From Thermocaproicibacter melissae (GTDB lineage: Bacteria > Bacillota > Clostridia > Oscillospirales > Acutalibacteraceae): 64,000 nt of DNA. The stretch lies in contig NZ_CP101827.1 of assembly GCF_024498295.1 (NCBI RefSeq), positions 1,368,001 through 1,432,000 on the forward strand, written 5' to 3'. This document shows positions 62,945 through 64,000 of the stretch, piece after piece (the first letter of the stretch is position 1; each line of letters starts with the position of its first letter). Under the pieces are notes generated by a model. That model did not search any database. It was not told the DNA's origin and saw nothing but the letters and a program-made list of their open reading frames with translations. The position numbers and the translations under genes were made by a program.

Positions 62945-64000
62945 TTGAGCAATGTTCCAAAAATGTTTGGCAGCTTGGTTTTTAACGATACCGTCATGCA
63001 GGAGCGGCTTCCGAAAGAAATTTATTTGGCCCTGAAAGAGACACGAGAGTGCGGCAAGCCGCTTGAGCCGAAGGTTGCAGACGTAGTTGCCAACGCGATG
63101 AAAGAATGGGCACTGGAAAAAGGTGCAACGCACTTTACACATTGGTTCCAGCCCATGACCGGAATCACTGCCGAAAAGCATGACAGTTTCATTTCCCCCA
63201 TTTCCGGCGGAAAAGTGCTGATGGAATTCTCTGGGAAAGAGTTGATTAAAGGGGAACCGGACGCTTCCAGCTTTCCTTCGGGCGGCCTTCGTGCAACCTT
63301 TGAAGCACGCGGCTACACAGCTTGGGACCCAACGAGCGACGCATTCATCAAAGGAAACTCACTCTGCATTCCAACGGCGTTTTGCTCCTACGGCGGTGAA
63401 GCTCTGGATAAAAAGACTCCCCTTCTTCGCTCCATGGATGCCATTAACAAACAGGCTCTCCGCATTTTGAGACTTTTCGGAAACACAACCGCCAAACGCG
63501 TCATTACAACCGTTGGGCCGGAACAGGAATATTTCCTCATTGATAAATCCATGTATGAAAAACGCAAGGACCTTGTCTACACCGGCCGCACTTTGTTCGG
63601 TGCAAAACCGCCGAAGGGGCAGGAGATGGAGGACCATTACTTCGGTGTCATCAAGCCTCGCGTAGCTGCTTTCATGGCGGAACTGGACGAGGAGCTCTGG
63701 AAGCTAGGCATCCTCGCCAAGACGGAACACAACGAAGCTGCCCCTTCTCAGCATGAACTCGCTCCGCTTTACACAACCAGCAACATTGCCACCGACCACA
63801 ACCAGCTCATCATGGAAATCATGAAGAAGGTCGCGAACCGCCATAACCTGACATGCCTTCTGCATGAGAAGCCGTTCGAGGGCATTAACGGCAGCGGTAA
63901 ACACAACAACTGGAGCCTTTCGACCGATACCGGTGAAAACCTGCTGGAACCCGGCGATTCTCCTCGCCAGAATGCGCAGTTCCTTCTTTTCCTTTGCGCT
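62945..64000 (+). CDS. glnA: Glutamine synthetase type III, 5' part
   Basis: This open frame continues to the window edge (352 codons). Its N terminus ([20 protein letters not shown]), [11 protein letters not shown], the [11 protein letters not shown] segment and [10 protein letters not shown] identify type III glutamine synthetase (GlnN group), which has about 700 residues. It makes glutamine from glutamate and ammonia in the cytosol. TTG start behind AGGGAG. Its leader has a conditional terminator. Confidence 0.95.
   Translation, partial: MSNVPKMFGSLVFNDTVMQERLPKEIYLALKETRECGKPLEPKVADVVANAMKEWALEKGATHFTHWFQPMTGITAEKHDSFISPISGGKVLMEFSGKELIKGEPDASSFPSGGLRATFEARGYTAWDPTSDAFIKGNSLCIPTAFCSYGGEALDKKTPLLRSMDAINKQALRILRLFGNTTAKRVITTVGPEQEYFLIDKSMYEKRKDLVYTGRTLFGAKPPKGQEMEDHYFGVIKPRVAAFMAELDEELWKLGILAKTEHNEAAPSQHELAPLYTTSNIATDHNQLIMEIMKKVANRHNLTCLLHEKPFEGINGSGKHNNWSLSTDTGENLLEPGDSPRQNAQFLLFLCA

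Overview
The window looks like chromosome of a spore-forming anaerobic Clostridia, most likely Oscillospiraceae/Acutalibacteraceae-like. Supporting evidence: two alpha/beta small acid-soluble spore proteins, a PdaB-like sporulation deacetylase, a PerR/reverse-rubrerythrin peroxide module, intracellular cellobiose phosphorolysis, the aspS-gatCAB indirect aminoacylation operon, type III glutamine synthetase, strong GGAGG ribosome sites and frequent TTG/GTG starts. No database could be searched; names rest on recognised motifs, length and context.

Layout. 1-3.2 kb: a tRNA-like element with its own promoter, a zinc-ribbon protein, and an amino-acid ABC importer whose binding protein and permease are fused. 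3.3-4.4 kb: perR and reverse rubrerythrin. 4.6-9.4 kb: a flippase, an ECF S component divergent from a MocR/PdxR-type regulator, and peptidase T. 9.6-14.9 kb: aspS-gatC-gatA-gatB and a small membrane protein. 15-22.6 kb: a cello-oligosaccharide locus (GH94 phosphorylase, LacI regulator, two permeases, binding lipoprotein). 22.6-23.7 kb: two SASP genes around an unknown gene.

24.18-37.00 kb is a 12.8-kb integrative element sitting inside a polysaccharide deacetylase (pdaB-like) gene. The 5' half of the gene lies at 37.0-37.5 kb and the 3' half at 23.9-24.2 kb. Joining them at a shared ACG(2 nt)GA sequence restores an in-frame 264-codon gene. A large serine recombinase ends 26 bp from one junction, as in skin-type elements that interrupt sporulation genes. 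The cargo is a type II restriction-modification system with a controller, a cassette of three tandem minus-strand small RNAs (each with promoter, 5' hairpin, repeated or paired hairpins and a 3' hairpin), an RHH/mobilisation-like pair, an oriT-like region without a relaxase, a sigma-70-like factor, a thioester adhesin, a Ser-rich membrane protein, replication-type proteins and two XRE regulators.

37.6-44.1 kb: an HD-domain protein, a LacI regulator, an M24 aminopeptidase, citrate synthase and an AEC transporter. 44.3-44.5 kb: two tRNA-Ser genes. 44.9-49.1 kb: a type VII-secretion accessory operon (DUF5082-like, two WXG100-like proteins, a glycine-zipper putative effector, a membrane partner, DUF4176). 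49.1-51.5 kb: a second amino-acid ABC importer. 51.8-54.1 kb: glycolipid glycosyltransferase, plsY and two very small genes. 54.3-58.5 kb: potABCD behind a structured leader that can hide its ribosome site. 58.7-62.4 kb: L,D-transpeptidase, HAD hydrolase, zinc-ribbon membrane protein, a cohesin-like surface protein and a CrtO-like acyltransferase. The window ends inside a type III glutamine synthetase gene whose leader carries a terminator/antiterminator pair.
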